NCBI RefSeq assembly: GCF_000002235.5
Contig: NW_022145558.1
Coordinates: 1,610,501 to 1,674,500 of the forward strand
Direction of reading: 5' to 3'
Length of the DNA stretch: 64,000 nucleotides
From: Strongylocentrotus purpuratus
Taxonomy: Eukaryota; Echinodermata; Echinoidea; Camarodonta; Strongylocentrotidae
A model generated the notes under the pieces. The model searched no databases. It was not told the origin of the DNA and worked only from the letters and a program-made list of their open reading frames with translations. Numbering within the stretch: the first letter of the stretch is position 1; every line of letters starts with the position of its first letter. The position numbers and the translations under genes are program-made. Shown here piece by piece: positions 31,956-44,460 of the stretch.

Positions 31956-34900
31956 CAGGCGCGGATCCAGGATTTTCCAATAGGGGGGGGGCCGGAGATT
32001 TGAAAAATTGCGCAGACCGTTTTTCAACTCAACATACCAATACTGACAAGGTCATATTAGAAGCACCATACCGGTACAATTTTTTTACATTTTCATCGGG
32101 GGGGGGGGGGCTGAAGCCTCTTTCCCGAAAAAGTAATTTTCTGGTTTCACAATTCGGCTAGTGAGCGAAGCGAGCGAGCACAAATTTGAGGATAATATGT
32201 ATTTTGTGAAAGTGTTATTTATCTCCAAAATATACGAGAAAAGATATAAAAAATTCATATTCGGGCAGGTCGCTGTTCCCCCCCCCCCCCCCTTACGCGC
32301 GAAGCGCAGAAACTTTGATGTTTCATGAAATTATTAGAGAAAGAAGACGATTCGTTGTACCGTTCTCGATTCTTAATCATTGTCTGAATTCAGTTTCCCC
32401 ACCCCCTCTCGCGCGAAGCGCGGAAGCTGTGACATTTCATTAAATAATTAGAGAAAGGAGACGATTCGTTGTATACTGTTCTCGACTTTTAATCCTTGTC
32501 TGAATTGAGTTCCTCCCTCCCGCGCAAAGCGCGGAAGCTTTGACGTTTCATTAAATTATTAGAGAAAGAAGACGATTCGTTGTACCGTTCTCGATTCTTA
32601 ATCATTGTCTGAATTAAGTTTGCCCCCTCCGCGCGAAGCGCGGAAGCTTTGACGTTTCATTAAATTATTAGAGAAGGAAGTCGATACGTTGTACCGTTCT
32701 TGACTCTTAATCCTTGTCTGAATTAGACCCCCTCCCGCGCAAAGCGCGGAAGCTTTGACGTTTCATTCAATTATTAGAGGAAGACGATACGTTGTACCGT
32801 TCTTGACTCTTAATCCTTGTCTGAATTAGACCCCCTCCCGCACGAAGCGCGGAAGCTTTGACGTTTCATTCAATTATTAGAGAAAGAAGCAATTCGTTGT
32901 ACCGTTCTCGATTCTTAATCATTGTCTGAATTCAGTTTCCCCACCCCCTCTCGCGCGAAGCGCGGAAGCTGTGACATTTCATTAAATAATTAGAGAAAGG
33001 AGACGATTCGTTGTACCGTTCTCGACTTTTAATCCTTGTCTGAATTGAGTTCCTCCCTCTCGCGCAAAGCGCGGAAGCTTTGACGTTTCATTAAATTATT
33101 AGAGAAAGAAGACGATTCGTTGTACCGTTCTCGATTCTTAATCATTGTCTGAATTAAGTTTGCCGCCTCCGCGCGAAGCGCGGAAGCTTTGACGTTTCAT
33201 TAAATTATTAGAGAAGGAAGTCGATACGTTGTACCGTTCTTGACTCTTATTCCTTATCTGAATTAGACCCCCTCCCGCGCGAAGCGCGGAAGCTTTGACG
33301 TTTCATTCAATTATTAGAGGAAGACGATACGTTGTACCGTTCTTGACCCTAATCCTTGTCTGAATTAGACCCCCTCCCGCGCGAAGCGCGGAAGCTTTGA
33401 CGTTTCATTCAATTATTAGAGAAAGAAGCAATTCGTTGTACCGTTCTCGATTCTTAATCTTTGTCTGAATACAGTTTCCCCACCCCCTCCCGCGCGAAGC
33501 GCAGAAGCTGTGACGTTTCATTATATCATTAGTGAAAGAAGACGATTCGTTGTACTGTTCTCGACTCTTAATCATTGTCTGAATTGATTTCCCCCCTCCC
33601 ACGCAAAGCGCGGAAGCTTTGACGTTTCATTAAATTATTAGGGAAAGAAGACGATTCTTTGTACCATTCTCGACTCTTAATCCTTGTCTGAATTGAGTTT
33701 CTTCCCCCCGCGCAGAAGCTTTGACGTTTCATTGAATTATTAGAGAAAGAAGATGATTCCTTGTTCCATTCTCGATTCTTAATCCTTGTTTGAATTCATT
33801 TTTCCCCTTCCGCGCGAGGCGCGAAAGCTTTGACCTCTCATAGTGTAATGAAATTATTAGAGAAAGAAGATAATTCATTGTTTCATTTTCGACTCTTAAT
33901 CCTTCTCTGAATTCAGTTTCCCTCTCTAGCGGAAAGCGCAGAAGCTTAACGTTTCAATATTTTTTTAGAGAAAGAAGACGATTTGTTGTACCGTTCTCGA
34001 CTTGTCAGAATTTTCAAAATTGTATCTTTGTCTGCTCCTTTTCCGTCCTATGTCCTTTTAATGCCCCTACCGCCCTAGCTACGCATACTTTAAAGGGAAA
34101 ATGAAACAATCATGATTGTGATAGCACACAATTAGGTTAGTAGAAATGAAAGGGGAAAAAAGAAATTATTACACCAACCATGGAATAATCCCGACCGGGA
34201 ACGTCATGTCATAGTTTTGTGTTATCGGGCGAGGGCCGGGGCGTAGCGACCAAGCGTGATTTTGCAATGTAGAATGCTGAAATTATGCATTCTAGAAAAT
34301 CTCTCAGCCCAATATGTACGTTCTTTCATTTCTTTCTAGCTATATATCTAAATTTCCAGGGGGACGTGTCCCTCTATCCGGCCCAGGATCGCCACCCCTG
34401 TCCATGATTATGTTCATGCCTTCTTCATGCATGCATGTTTCATGCTTTATTTGATGTAAATAGTAAAAGTTAATTTGTATTATTTAGATGAGAATGTAAA
34501 ATCATATTCTATATAATAATATTAACATGCAGATTATTTTATGTATTGATTTTGTTATTGTTTGTGAAAAGCAATGGAGAAAATAAAATATCATTGAAAA
34601 CATACAAAAAATGACTACCAACATGAGTTCAAATATAAGCGCAAGCGAGTTGGTATGAGCTGAATCCAATTGAAGAGCAACATAAGAGTTGTGAAGCGGC
34701 CCTACCTTTAATTTAAAATTTGACTGTTGAGTGTATAGCTTCTATTTGAAAGACATCCAAAATATTGTGCCCTTTTCAATTTTTTTTCAAAAGCAGGGGC
34801 TGTTTTTAACGTTTTACTTTGAATCCGTGGCTCGAAATTTTATGCGGCCGGCCCGGCCCCCTCTATTCAATAACGTTTCCCAAGCATTCTGGAATGACCC

Positions 34901-35362
34901 TACGTCTTCCGATTACAGTGTTTCCCTTATTCGTCGTAACTGTCACTTAGCGCCATTTCCTTGTCTTTCCCCCTTTCTCACCCGACTTTTCTCTCCCCCC
35001 CCCCTCCCCCACCCACTCAGTGTTGTTTAGGGTACGCGCATGTACATGTATGTTCCCTCTCTTTGAAAGCACCCCTTTATCTTCGGTGTGTAAAGTCAGT
35101 GTATTACGGGCCGGACTTTGTTGCGTGAAAAGTAACCCTTTATCGTAGATTTTGGGAACACAAACTCGATCCCTCCGACCTCGGAGTGGGAGTGAGGTGG
35201 GGGGGGGGGTATCTTCTTTTTCTTTTCTCCTTTGTGTACTCTCTCTTCTTTCTTTTCTCTTCTCCTTTTTTCTTCTCTTCTTTCTTTTTTTTTCCTCTTT
35301 TTTTTGCGCCGCCAATAGGGGGGGCCGCGGCCGTTTCGGCCCCCCCCCTGGATCCGCCACTG
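31956..35362. mobile_element. 3.4 kb non-autonomous transposon, copy 1
   Basis: The ends CAGGCGCGGATCCAGG (31956) and, read inward from 35362, CAGTGGCGGATCCAGG are inverted repeats. The 5-bp CCATG flanks both sides (31951-31955 and 35363-35367). The interior has poly-G/poly-C ends, about 16 satellite units, an AT-rich middle, and end-like motifs within (about 34068-34090 and 34375-34402) that hint at a composite. No transposase frame. The CAG...CTG ends fit hAT-like elements, and a 5-bp duplication is unusual for classic hAT. It is 3407 bp against 3402 bp in the second copy. Confidence 0.8.
32285..34010. repeat. ~107-bp satellite array inside copy 1
   Basis: About 16 units, each with GCGCGAAGCGCGGAAGCTTT, then GACGTTTCATTAAATTATTA, GACGATTCGTTGTACCGTTC and a poly-C rich spacer. 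A higher-order block of five units (~545 bp) is repeated: 32390-32930 resembles 32934-33470. The last units are the most diverged. Confidence 0.85.
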
Positions 35363-35442
35363 CCATGCACCGAATTTGGTGTGTTGAATCTTTAGCTTTT
35401 CGATCGAATTTCGCGCTCACTAAGCAGAATAATTCATAAAAT
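35363..35442. repeat. Unit sequence between the two 3.4 kb insertions
   Basis: This 80-bp strip is CCATG (target duplication), the rest of ~136-bp unit 1, the start of unit 2, and AAAAT, the target duplication of copy 2. It continues in register with 38845 onward. Confidence 0.75.
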
Positions 35443-38400
35443 CAGGCGCGGATCCAGGATTTTCCAATAGGGGGGGCCGGAGATTTGAAAAATTGCGCAG
35501 ACCGTTTTTCAACTCAACATACCAATACTGACAAGGTCATATTAGAAGCACCATACCGGTACAATTTTTTTACATTTTCATCGGGGGGGGGGGGCTGAAG
35601 CCTCTTTCCCGAAAAAGTAATTTTCTGGTTTCACAATTCGGCTAGTGAGCGAAGCGAGCGAGCACAAATTTGAGGATAATATGTATTTTGTGAAAGTGTT
35701 ATTTATCTCCAAAATATACGAGAAAAGATATAAAAAATTCATATTCGGGCAGGTCGCTGTTCCCCCCCCCCCCCCTTACGCGCGAAGCGCAGAAACTTTG
35801 ATGTTTCATGAAATTATTAGAGAAAGAAGACGATTCGTTGTACCGTTCTCGATTCTTAATCATTGTCTGAATTCAGTTTCCCCACCCCCTCTCGCGCGAA
35901 GCGCGGAAGCTGTGACATTTCATTAAATAATTAGAGAAAGGAGACGATTCGTTGTATACTGTTCTCGACTTTTAATCCTTGTCTGAATTGAGTTCCTCCC
36001 TCCCGCGCAAAGCGCGGAAGCTTTGACGTTTCATTAAATTATTAGAGAAAGAAGACGATTCGTTGTACCGTTCTCGATTCTTAATCATTGTCTGAATTAA
36101 GTTTGCCCCCTCCGCGCGAAGCGCGGAAGCTTTGACGTTTCATTAAATTATTAGAGAAGGAAGTCGATACGTTGTACCGTTCTTGACTCTTAATCCTTGT
36201 CTGAATTAGACCCCCTCCCGCGCAAAGCGCGGAAGCTTTGACGTTTCATTCAATTATTAGAGGAAGACGATACGTTGTACCGTTCTTGACTCTTAATCCT
36301 TGTCTGAATTAGACCCCCTCCCGCACGAAGCGCGGAAGCTTTGACGTTTCATTCAATTATTAGAGAAAGAAGCAATTCGTTGTACCGTTCTCGATTCTTA
36401 ATCATTGTCTGAATTCAGTTTCCCCACCCCCTCTCGCGCGAAGCGCGGAAGCTGTGACATTTCATTAAATAATTAGAGAAAGGAGACGATTCGTTGTACC
36501 GTTCTCGACTTTTAATCCTTGTCTGAATTGAGTTCCTCCCTCTCGCGCAAAGCGCGGAAGCTTTGACGTTTCATTAAATTATTAGAGAAAGAAGACGATT
36601 CGTTGTACCGTTCTCGATTCTTAATCATTGTCTGAATTAAGTTTGCCGCCTCCGCGCGAAGCGCGGAAGCTTTGACGTTTCATTAAATTATTAGAGAAGG
36701 AAGTCGATACGTTGTACCGTTCTTGACTCTTATTCCTTATCTGAATTAGACCCCCTCCCGCGCGAAGCGCGGAAGCTTTGACGTTTCATTCAATTATTAG
36801 AGGAAGACGATACGTTGTACCGTTCTTGACCCTAATCCTTGTCTGAATTAGACCCCCTCCCGCGCGAAGCGCGGAAGCTTTGACGTTTCATTCAATTATT
36901 AGAGAAAGAAGCAATTCGTTGTACCGTTCTCGATTCTTAATCTTTGTCTGAATACAGTTTCCCCACCCCCTCCCGCGCGAAGCGCAGAAGCTGTGACGTT
37001 TCATTATATCATTAGTGAAAGAAGACGATTCGTTGTACTGTTCTCGACTCTTAATCATTGTCTGAATTGATTTCCCCCCTCCCACGCAAAGCGCGGAAGC
37101 TTTGACGTTTCATTAAATTATTAGGGAAAGAAGACGATTCTTTGTACCATTCTCGACTCTTAATCCTTGTCTGAATTGAGTTTCTTCCCCCGCGCAGAAG
37201 CTTTGACGTTTCATTGAATTATTAGAGAAAGAAGATGATTCCTTGTTCCATTCTCGATTCTTAATCCTTGTTTGAATTCATTTTTCCCCTTCCGCGCGAG
37301 GCGCGAAAGCTTTGACCTCTCATAGTGTAATGAAATTATTAGAGAAAGAAGATAATTCATTGTTTCATTTTCGACTCTTAATCCTTCTCTGAATTCAGTT
37401 TCCCTCTCTAGCGGAAAGCGCAGAAGCTTAACGTTTCAATATTTTTTTAGAGAAAGAAGACGATTTGTTGTACCGTTCTCGACTTGTCAGAATTTTCAAA
37501 ATTGTATCTTTGTCTGCTCCTTTTCCGTCCTATGTCCTTTTAATGCCCCTACCGCCCTAGCTACGCATACTTTAAAGGGAAAATGAAACAATCATGATTG
37601 TGATAGCACACAATTAGGTTAGTAGAAATGAAAGGGGAAAAAAGAAATTATTACACCAACCATGGAATAATCCCGACCGGGAACGTCATGTCATAGTTTT
37701 GTGTTATCGGGCGAGGGCCGGGGCGTAGCGACCAAGCGTGATTTTGCAATGTAGAATGCTGAAATTATGCATTCTAGAAAATCTCTCAGCCCAATATGTA
37801 CGTTCTTTCATTTCTTTCTAGCTATATATCTAAATTTCCAGGGGGACGTGTCCCTCTATCCGGCCCAGGATCGCCACCCCTGTCCATGATTATGTTCATG
37901 CCTTCTTCATGCATGCATGTTTCATGCTTTATTTGATGTAAATAGTAAAAGTTAATTTGTATTATTTAGATGAGAATGTAAAATCATATTCTATATAATA
38001 ATATTAACATGCAGATTATTTTATGTATTGATTTTGTTATTGTTTGTGAAAAGCAATGGAGAAAATAAAATATCATTGAAAACATACAAAAAATGACTAC
38101 CAACATGAGTTCAAATATAAGCGCAAGCGAGTTGGTATGAGCTGAATCCAATTGAAGAGCAACATAAGAGTTGTGAAGCGGCCCTACCTTTAATTTAAAA
38201 TTTGACTGTTGAGTGTATAGCTTCTATTTGAAAGACATCCAAAATATTGTGCCCTTTTCAATTTTTTTTCAAAAGCAGGGGCTGTTTTTAACGTTTTACT
38301 TTGAATCCGTGGCTCGAAATTTTATGCGGCCGGCCCGGCCCCCTCTATTCAATAACGTTTCCCAAGCATTCTGGAATGACCCTACGTCTTCCGATTACAG

Positions 38401-38844
38401 TGTTTCCCTTATTCGTCGTAACTGTCACTTAGCGCCATTTCCTTGTCTTTCCCCCTTTCTCACCCGACTTTTCTCTCCCCCCCCTCCCCCACCCACTCAG
38501 TGTTGTTTAGGGTACGCGCATGTACATGTATGTTCCCTCTCTTTGAAAGCACCCCTTTATCTTCGGTGTGTAAAGTCAGTGTATTACGGGCCGGACTTTG
38601 TTGCGTGAAAAGTAACCCTTTATCGTAGATTTTGGGAACACAAACTCGATCCCTCCGACCTCGGAGTGGGAGTGAGGTGGGGGGGGGGGGTATCTTCTTT
38701 TTCTTTTCTCCTTTGTGTACTCTCTCTTCTTTCTTTTCTCTTCTCCTTTTTTCTTCTCTTCTTTCTTTTTTTTTCCTCTTTTTTTTTGCGCCGCCAATAG
38801 GGGGGGCCGCGGCCGTTTCGGCCCCCCCCCTGGATCCGCCACTG
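35443..38844. mobile_element. 3.4 kb non-autonomous transposon, copy 2
   Basis: Same ends and orientation as copy 1, flanked by AAAAT at 35438-35442 and 38845-38849. The interior, including the satellite array at 35766-37490, matches copy 1 nearly base for base, mostly differing in homopolymer lengths. Its different target duplication and different place in the ~136-bp unit argue for a separate insertion or local copy rather than simple tandem duplication. Confidence 0.8.
35766..37490. repeat. ~107-bp satellite array inside copy 2
   Basis: Same 16-unit order and the same unit-specific variants as the array in copy 1, so the array moved or was converted as a whole. Confidence 0.85.
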
Positions 38845-38965
38845 AAAATGAACACATTTTATTTATGCATCGTTAATCTGTTGCAGCTGGATTTTTTAGA
38901 ACAGTCCCATGCACCGAATTTGGTGTTGAATCTTTAGCTATTTGATCGAATTTTGCGCTCATAAT

Positions 38966-39274
38966 GCTATAGTCACATTACCCAACAGAAGCCTGCTCGG
39001 CGGCCGAGCGGCGAGTTTTTAACCAATTCTGCCCGGCAGCTGGCCGGCCAGGCACCGCTCGTTTTTAGGGCATCGCTCGGTCGCCGCTGAAGTTTTAGCG
39101 CGGAGTTAAAATTTGGGCGGCGCCTGCTCACTTTTCACTCACCGCCCAAAATACGCTCGGTGCCTGGGCGGTCGCCGCCCGGGCACCGACCTAATCGATG
39201 GGCGATGCCTATTTCCAGCAGCGACCGAGCAGGCTACTGATCGGTCGGTCGCTGCTCTGATTTGTGACCATAGC
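38966..39274. repeat. GC-rich foldback inside the outer element
   Basis: GCTATAGTCACA at 38966 is mirrored by TGTGACCATAGC at 39263-39274. Inside, AGCCTGCTCGG at 38990 is mirrored by CCGAGCAGGCT at about 39225. The interior is built of CGGCCGAGCGGCG and GCCGCCCGGGCACCG words. A small foldback element or a structured part of the outer element. Confidence 0.55.
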
Positions 39275-39405
39275 TTAAGCGAGCGTCGTAGTTGTGTAAA
39301 AATCGAAAGGGTAACGAACAGCAGTCAGCGTGCCTCGTCAACCCTGCTTAAAAATGACCGCATACGTCGCAGTCCACTTATAAACGTGCAAATCGAAAAG
39401 TCCCT

Positions 39406-39612
39406 AATGGCGCCTGGACGGTTACGCATGCTTGATTTCGGAAAACGTAGAATCAGAAGACCTTGATTATATGAATGAGATTAATATGCCTAAGAAGTTT
39501 GAAAGGAATTACACTTAAGGAAGGAATCTGGAATATCAAGAACTGCGTGCAGAACGAACGGGACTTTGAGGAAGAAGAAGAATAAGAATTCAGTACGCGA
39601 ACGAGAACAAGG
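39406..39612. repeat. Third copy of ankyrin-gene 5' flank repeat (right part)
   Basis: ATGGCGCCTGGACGGTTACG, then GCATGCTTGATTTCGGAAAA and GAATTCAGTACGCGAACGAG continue the sequence interrupted at 31562, following the order of 25574-25900. Confidence 0.65.
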
Positions 39613-40655
39613 TATCGTCGAAGACGTATTAATGATAATTGTAACTAATAACAATTAATGCTAATCATAATGATAACATATGATAATAACATAACAACAA
39701 TAATAATTATCAAAACAAATATTAATACATATAATAACACTCGAAAGTACAAGTATTATACATTACTCAGCAAGGCCACAGTACAGATATAGCTTTCCTT
39801 CACAACCCGACGACATTGACAAAGGGCTGGTTTGTATATCGTGTACATGCATTTACAGAGTGCAAGAACGTAGCTGTAGAAAGGGGTTTCAGAACAGGGC
39901 CAGATCGCGCAGTGCGTGGCGGAGCAGAGTGGGTGTGTGGTTTATATGAAACCCTTTTTAGTTTATCGCATTTTACTTTTTGCCAAATACTCGTACATCT
40001 TTGGAATGGACCTGCATTATGTTGAGCTGTGATATGAATTCAGTTCGATCAAACGCTGTTTTGAAACTCACCATTATATCCCCCATGAAAGTTACCGCGG
40101 TCCACGCAGTCAAAGAGCACAAAAGCAACCTTCTCGTATAAGCATACCGGGTAGAAGTGGGCTGATCCCTAGGGAAATGCAGCGAACCGTAGGTTGAGTG
40201 ATTACTTTTAAGGTGTTCTAGTAACGGCTTTCTATAGCTCCTCCAAGTCGTATGTGTGTGTGGTTGTGGGCGTATGTGAGTGTTTGTGTTTATCTAACAT
40301 ATACATTGCTTTTTAAATTAGTATACCCAACTTTTATAGCTCTTTCTTTCCTTTAGACTTGGTTACTATCCGTTCCTGATTTTGTATGTAATTTGTTTTT
40401 CCCTCTTTGAGTTTTATGTGTATCATTCGATCTGCATATTCAGAAACAACTAAATTATTCATTCCCTTACCAAGTCTTGAAAAAAAAAAAACGTTTGCCC
40501 CAATTATTGTTTCGTGAGAATGTGTCATACTAAAGCTTACATCTTAGAGTATTCAACAAGGTCCATAATTCGACAAGCCCACCTTTTATTCTTGGGTTAC
40601 AAGAAACACAACAAATCTTGAAATTTACAAGGGGTATAAATAATTTAGTTGTTAG

Positions 40656-40717
<62 letters not shown>

Positions 40718-42099
40718 GTGTGTGTTTGGTTTACATTCGTCTCTGGATTCCTCTTCATATCTCACTCTTTGATGACTCCTCTTGTTTTCTGCAGCTAGCT
40801 TCTCTTAAACCTCATTTCCATTCCTCCTGAAAATCCCTCCTATACCCACCTTTAATTTCCTTCCTCCTCCTCCTCCTCCTTCACCTCCTGAGGTTCTGGC
40901 ATTCATTTTCTACACACGCCTCGTAATGTTTTCTTTTTGGTGAGGCTAGAAGAGGGCCATAAAGCCCCCCTATATCCCTCTAGAACCGGTTTTGCTCCTC
41001 GCTCCTTTATTCCTCCCCCTCCTCCTCTAACTCTCCCCTCTCCTGTCATTTTCCTCGATCGGCTCTCTTTTACATTAGACTTCATTTGGCATTCATTTAA
41101 TTTGTCATGTCTATGACCCAATCAAGGCTACCCTCGAAGAGTGACAATTTTTTAAAAGGGATGGAATAACAGGGTATAGGGGAACAAATACTGTAAAAAC
41201 CATGGTAGAGTAAGAGACAAAAGAATATGGGAAAAGAGAGAGAGAGAGAGAGAACGAGGGGGTGGGAAGAAAAGAAAATAGAGAGAGCGAGAGAGAGAGA
41301 GCTAGAGAGCGAGAAACAAGCTAAACACATATACATAATCATGATTACATATCAAATTAAAAAATATACCATTGCCGTTACCATGAGAAAGAAAATGGCA
41401 TTAGGATTACAAATATCTACAAAAAACTATGTATTGACATACCTTTTTTAATGGGAATCTCAGCCAACATAACACAGATCGACATAGTATATTGAAAGTC
41501 GATATTTACTTATTGTTTACTAAATATACATGAACTAGGAGGTTCAAATCAGTATTAAAAGACAATATTCAGACACTTAGACGTTAAATTGGAATCCTGC
41601 GTTCAAGTTTAACATATAATACGAGACAATCATAATCATAACTAGAGGGACTTGGTAACATTGTTCAGATGAGAGAAAAAGGTGCTAAGGTAGTGACTTC
41701 ATTGCTAGATGTACAATCAAAGATAACCGAACAGTTTGAGTGAAAATAGACCATTATTAATGAAAATAAAAGGGGGAAACCCAACGATATTATTACAATT
41801 TAATTACATTTTAGGTGAATGTAAATCGGCTAAAAGCAATTCATTGGCTCTATATAATATTCCAGACATTAAAGTGTTGAAAGATGTTTTAAAGCCTGTA
41901 ATATGTCCTATTTTCATGAAAAAACGGTTGGGAAAAATCAAAATAGTCGGGAGAATTTAGGGACACCTTTAAAGAAAACCATTAATATCTTTGCAGTTTG
42001 ATTTTTTTCGGGAATTGTTGCATGTCAGAGGGTTAGTACAATAAAAGGAATGTTATAAGTAATATTTCATACAAAAATTACGCAGTTTGTTCATCAACC
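39613..42099. other. Intergenic, simple repeats only
   Basis: TA then TG runs at 40659-40725, a CTC-rich stretch at 40863-40890 and AG runs at 41236-41310. No gene recognised. Confidence 0.55.
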
Positions 42100-42360
42100 G
42101 GAATGTGAATATCGTGGTTCGCGGTTTGAATCCCGCTGTGGCACCAATGTCACTTTGGCAAAAGATTTATCTACAAACATTTACCACTCTCCACTCAGGT
42201 GTAATAAATGACTACTTGGTAGGAATTTATTCCCTTGAATGCTTCTAGCACCTGAGGGCAGCTTGGCTAGAGCCAGGATAACGATATTACTGGGATGGAT
42301 AGGTGTGCAATAAAAATGTAGCCATTATAATAATGCTTTAATAAAAGGAACTTATTTATT
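42100..42360 (+). mobile_element. tRNA-derived SINE, 5'-truncated
   Basis: GGTTCGCGGTTTGAATCCCG is a B-box-like tRNA segment. CACTTTGGCAAAAGATTTAT, ACCACTCTCCACTCAGG and TTATAATAATGC follow in the same order as the SINE at 57283. Confidence 0.6.
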
Positions 42361-43749
42361 AATCTACTGATTATACTACGAATGAAAATGAGAATCTCAC
42401 ATGTTATCAGAGTTAATACATATCATACATGTATGAGATCATGACATTGCAACAAACAAAATAAGTGCAGAATTAGCCCACAATCACACAAAAATCAAAC
42501 TATTAAAGAAAAACCCGAGTGAGGACACGAAATTAATTAAATTGAGAACCTAAACAAATATGTAGCTAAAGAGGTGCTCCATATATAAAAAGACATTGAC
42601 AAGAAGAAGTCCGGAAGTGCTCCGATTTATTTGGCCTGCAATGTAGACCTCACTTCCTTGCTTTTACAAAATATATTCAAATACATTCAAATGAAAGAGC
42701 AAGTACCCAATAGAAGAACAGAGGATGAAAGAACGGAGAAAGATGAAGAACCAAGGGTGAAAGGTGAACTAATGAAGAGGAAATGGGATTAGGGTGAGTC
42801 AGGGGTAGTCTGAATAATAATGAAGGATGAAGGAAAGAAACAGGAGCTGGGTGAAGGTGATGACAAGAAAATAGAAATGAGGAAAAGGCCATTAACAGCT
42901 GAATGAGAGAAAGATAATTTCAAAAACCAAGAACAACAAATTTAATCTATTACATAATTATGTTAGAAGTCAAAATGAGGTTATTCACTGCACATAATGA
43001 TATAATCATAGTATTGAAATCACCAATGTCTATACCAAACTCACAAATTTAACAGATTTCAATGTTGGCTACGTAGATGTCTTCAATTGTAGGACAAGTT
43101 GTTTCATATAAGATAAACATATAACAAAATGTTTTCGTCATTTGTTTTATTATTGACAATTAAACAGAATCTACTAATCAATATGCACAAATACCAAATC
43201 TATTATATGAGCATTGCATTAAACAACTAAAACAAACTTGCGTACCGAATATAATACGGTGATAAAGAATATAAAATAAATTCACAAATACATGGACATC
43301 TCAAAGAAAAAATATTCACACTTAGAGAGGTCATGGAAATCACATCTAAAAAAAGACAATTGTATTATGGTCAAGCATAGTACTTTCTGAAATTCAGCAT
43401 TTTGTTCTTCATGTCAAATTTCAGTGTATACACAGTTATATGAATTTAACACAAATCAACACCAATTAAAAAGTGAGTAACATATGCCTTAAGTGACATA
43501 TTTATGTACATATACCCCCAGAATAAGTTGGGGAAAAAAAGACAAGTTGATGTAACAATATATAGCATAAAGGAGTCAAGAATAAACGAATGCTTTTGGA
43601 ATATAGATTACTGCATCAAGAGATATATAAAACATCACATGCAATGGTAAAAAAGGCATTAAAGTCACATAACTACTGCAAAGTAATCATATACTTAACA
43701 GTTCCCAATACCAGTATAAGCTTTAAAAAAAAAGGGAAAGTCAAAAAAC
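42361..43749. other. Intergenic, no gene seen
   Basis: A purine-rich stretch at 42690-42900 creates a chance minus-strand frame. Nothing recognised. Confidence 0.5.
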
Positions 43750-43768
43750 ATATGCCATGATAATCTTC

Positions 43769-43799
<31 letters not shown>

Positions 43800-44135
43800 A
43801 AATGAGGCACATAATCAATATGCAATACAGTTAGTACAGTAACACTTTCTAACATAGTATGGTATTACTTCAGAAAATGTGCCATGATAATCTTCTTATA
43901 TATACATATATTATGAGGCACAAAGTCAATATACTTTAGAATTAGTACAGTAGGCCTAATACTTTCTAACGTAATATGGTATTACTTCAGAAAATATGCC
44001 ATGATAATCTTCTTATATATATATACATATATAATGAGGCACAGAATCAATATACTTCACGGTTAGAACAGTAGGCCTAATACGTTCTAACGTAGTATGG
44101 TATTACTTTAGAAAAATATGCCATGGTAATCTTCT

Positions 44136-44167
<32 letters not shown>

Positions 44168-44460
44168 TAATGATGCACAGAATCAATATACTTTACTGTA
44201 AGTACAGTCGGCCCAATACTTTCTAACGTAACATGGTATTACTTCAGAAAATACGCCATGATAATATTCCTAAATATTCATATATAATGAGGCACAAAAT
44301 CAATATACTTTACAGTTAGTACAGTAATATTTCTAACGTAGTATGGTATTACTTCAGAAAATATGCCATGATATATTTTTATATATTAATACAGAGGCAC
44401 AAAATCGACATAATTTACAGTTAGTACAGGAATACTTTTTAATATATTTAATTTAGAAAA
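43750..44460. repeat. ~120-bp tandem repeat with TA core
   Basis: About six units start with ATGCCATGATAATCTTCTTA, run through a TATA stretch of variable length, GAGGCACAxAATCAATATAC, TTAGTACAG and TTTCTAACGTAGTATGG. Units start near 43752, 43881, 43998, 44120, 44248 and 44366. Confidence 0.75.

Larger units (their letters stand above)
31563..39405. mobile_element. Nested DNA transposon stack (outer element ~1 kb)
   Basis: The ends AGGGACTTTTCGATTTG at 31563 and its complement ending at 39405 extend as inverted repeats for about 55 bases (through GTGGACTGCGACGTATGCGG, about 85% matched). Flanking AAT at 31560-31562 and 39406-39408 could be a 3-bp target duplication, but a TA-type boundary one base out is equally possible. 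It split an older repeat. Removing the two 3.4 kb insertions leaves about 1.03 kb with no gene. Confidence 0.75.

Noticed and set aside
34731-35420. Frames of 99-157 codons on both strands inside the 3.4 kb elements
   Set aside because: They rest on poly-C and CTT-rich runs, overlap on opposite strands, and change frame between the two element copies through run-length differences.
32285-37490. Regular direct repeats resembling a CRISPR array
   Set aside because: The ~107-bp units are nearly identical throughout with no unique spacers and lie inside transposons in a eukaryotic genome.
42677-42892. 71-codon minus-strand frame rich in Ser/Pro/His/Leu
   Set aside because: Arises from a purine-rich GAA/GGA stretch. 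No recognisable domain or splice context.
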